Below are positions 5,379 to 5,470 of a stretch of 5,470 nucleotides of DNA, piece after piece. A model generated the notes under the pieces. The model was not told the DNA's origin. It was given only the letters and a program-made list of their open reading frames with translations, and ran no database searches. Position numbers and translations under genes: made by a program. The DNA lies in contig JAJXYW010000165.1 of the NCBI GenBank assembly GCA_021780415.1, positions 1 to 5,470 on the forward strand. Direction: 5' to 3'. Source of the DNA: Acidobacteriota bacterium (GTDB lineage: Bacteria > Acidobacteriota > Terriglobia > Terriglobales > Acidobacteriaceae). Every line of letters starts with the position of its first letter. Position 1 is the first letter of the stretch.

Positions 5379-5470
5379 ATGGCGGATATGCCTTCGATTG
5401 CCTATTTGGAATGCTCCCGCTGCCACGAGAAGATCTCTGCGGATAGGCCGCAGACGCTGTGCCCGGTGGA
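5379..5470 (+). CDS. thrC: Probable threonine synthase, N-terminal fragment
   Basis: Only the first 30 residues lie in the window, and the gene runs off the right edge. The start reads MADMPSIAYLECSRC, then HEKISADRPQTLCPV. Seen: a CSRC knuckle (Cys12, Cys15) and a third Cys at 28 in LCPV, as in the N-terminal Zn ribbon of many PLP-dependent threonine synthases, where the pattern is LECSxCGxxYxADxxQxLC. Threonine synthase converts O-phosphohomoserine and water to threonine and phosphate in the last step of threonine synthesis. The catalytic PLP domain is outside the window, so the call rests on the ribbon alone; another Zn-ribbon protein remains possible. It is divergent from the HAD gene, 56 bp apart. 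Confidence 0.62.
   Translation, partial: MADMPSIAYLECSRCHEKISADRPQTLCPV

Noticed and set aside
1..5470. Strong G-over-C excess on the plus strand across most of the window
   Set aside because: Explained by minus-strand coding with C-ending codons over most of the window; it does not indicate an origin or a special element.

Overview
This is a GC-rich, gene-dense bacterial chromosome segment of core and housekeeping genes. No RNA genes, CRISPR array, insertion sequence or phage genes are visible. The gene content and style (C-ending codons, a 59-residue Zn-ribbon protein of the CPxC...GLxPxRCxxC kind, a Thermus-type GluRS, lytic transglycosylase next to a flippase-like protein and nrdR) fit Acidobacteriota of the Terriglobus/Granulicella kind. 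That assignment is an inference from recall, not from a search.

Layout. Five minus-strand genes run from 4064 down to the left edge. In transcription order they are: a secreted SLT-type lytic transglycosylase (4064-3273); a lysylphosphatidylglycerol-synthase/flippase-like membrane protein (3273-2191), whose ATG shares a base with the preceding stop (TGATG); nrdR (2144-1659); a small two-helix membrane protein with a proline-rich tail (1537-1211); and gltX, glutamyl-tRNA synthetase (1161 to beyond position 1, truncated at its C-terminus). Gaps are -1, 46, 121 and 49 bp. The first three are therefore probably one transcript. The 121-bp gap before the small membrane protein could hold a separate promoter or an attenuator for the last two.

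Divergent from this block, a 59-residue Zn-ribbon protein lies on the plus strand (4174-4353). It faces a convergent minus-strand HAD-IIB phosphatase (5322-4399) across a 45-bp gap. At the right edge, a plus-strand gene begins (5379 onward) whose first 30 residues look like the N-terminal Zn ribbon of a threonine synthase (thrC).

How the genes relate. The transglycosylase and the flippase-like protein both act at the envelope, on peptidoglycan and probably on lipid, and are translationally coupled. NrdR represses ribonucleotide reductase genes according to nucleotide state, and GltX charges tRNA-Glu. The cluster looks like a growth-linked mixed housekeeping operon rather than a dedicated system. 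I found no convincing novel multi-gene system. The most interesting items are the two small unassigned proteins, the TGATG coupling, the conserved anticodon-reading arginine in GltX, and an inverted repeat in the divergent promoter region. No stretch above 300 bases lacks a gene; the longest gaps are 121 bp (1538-1658) and 109 bp (4065-4173).
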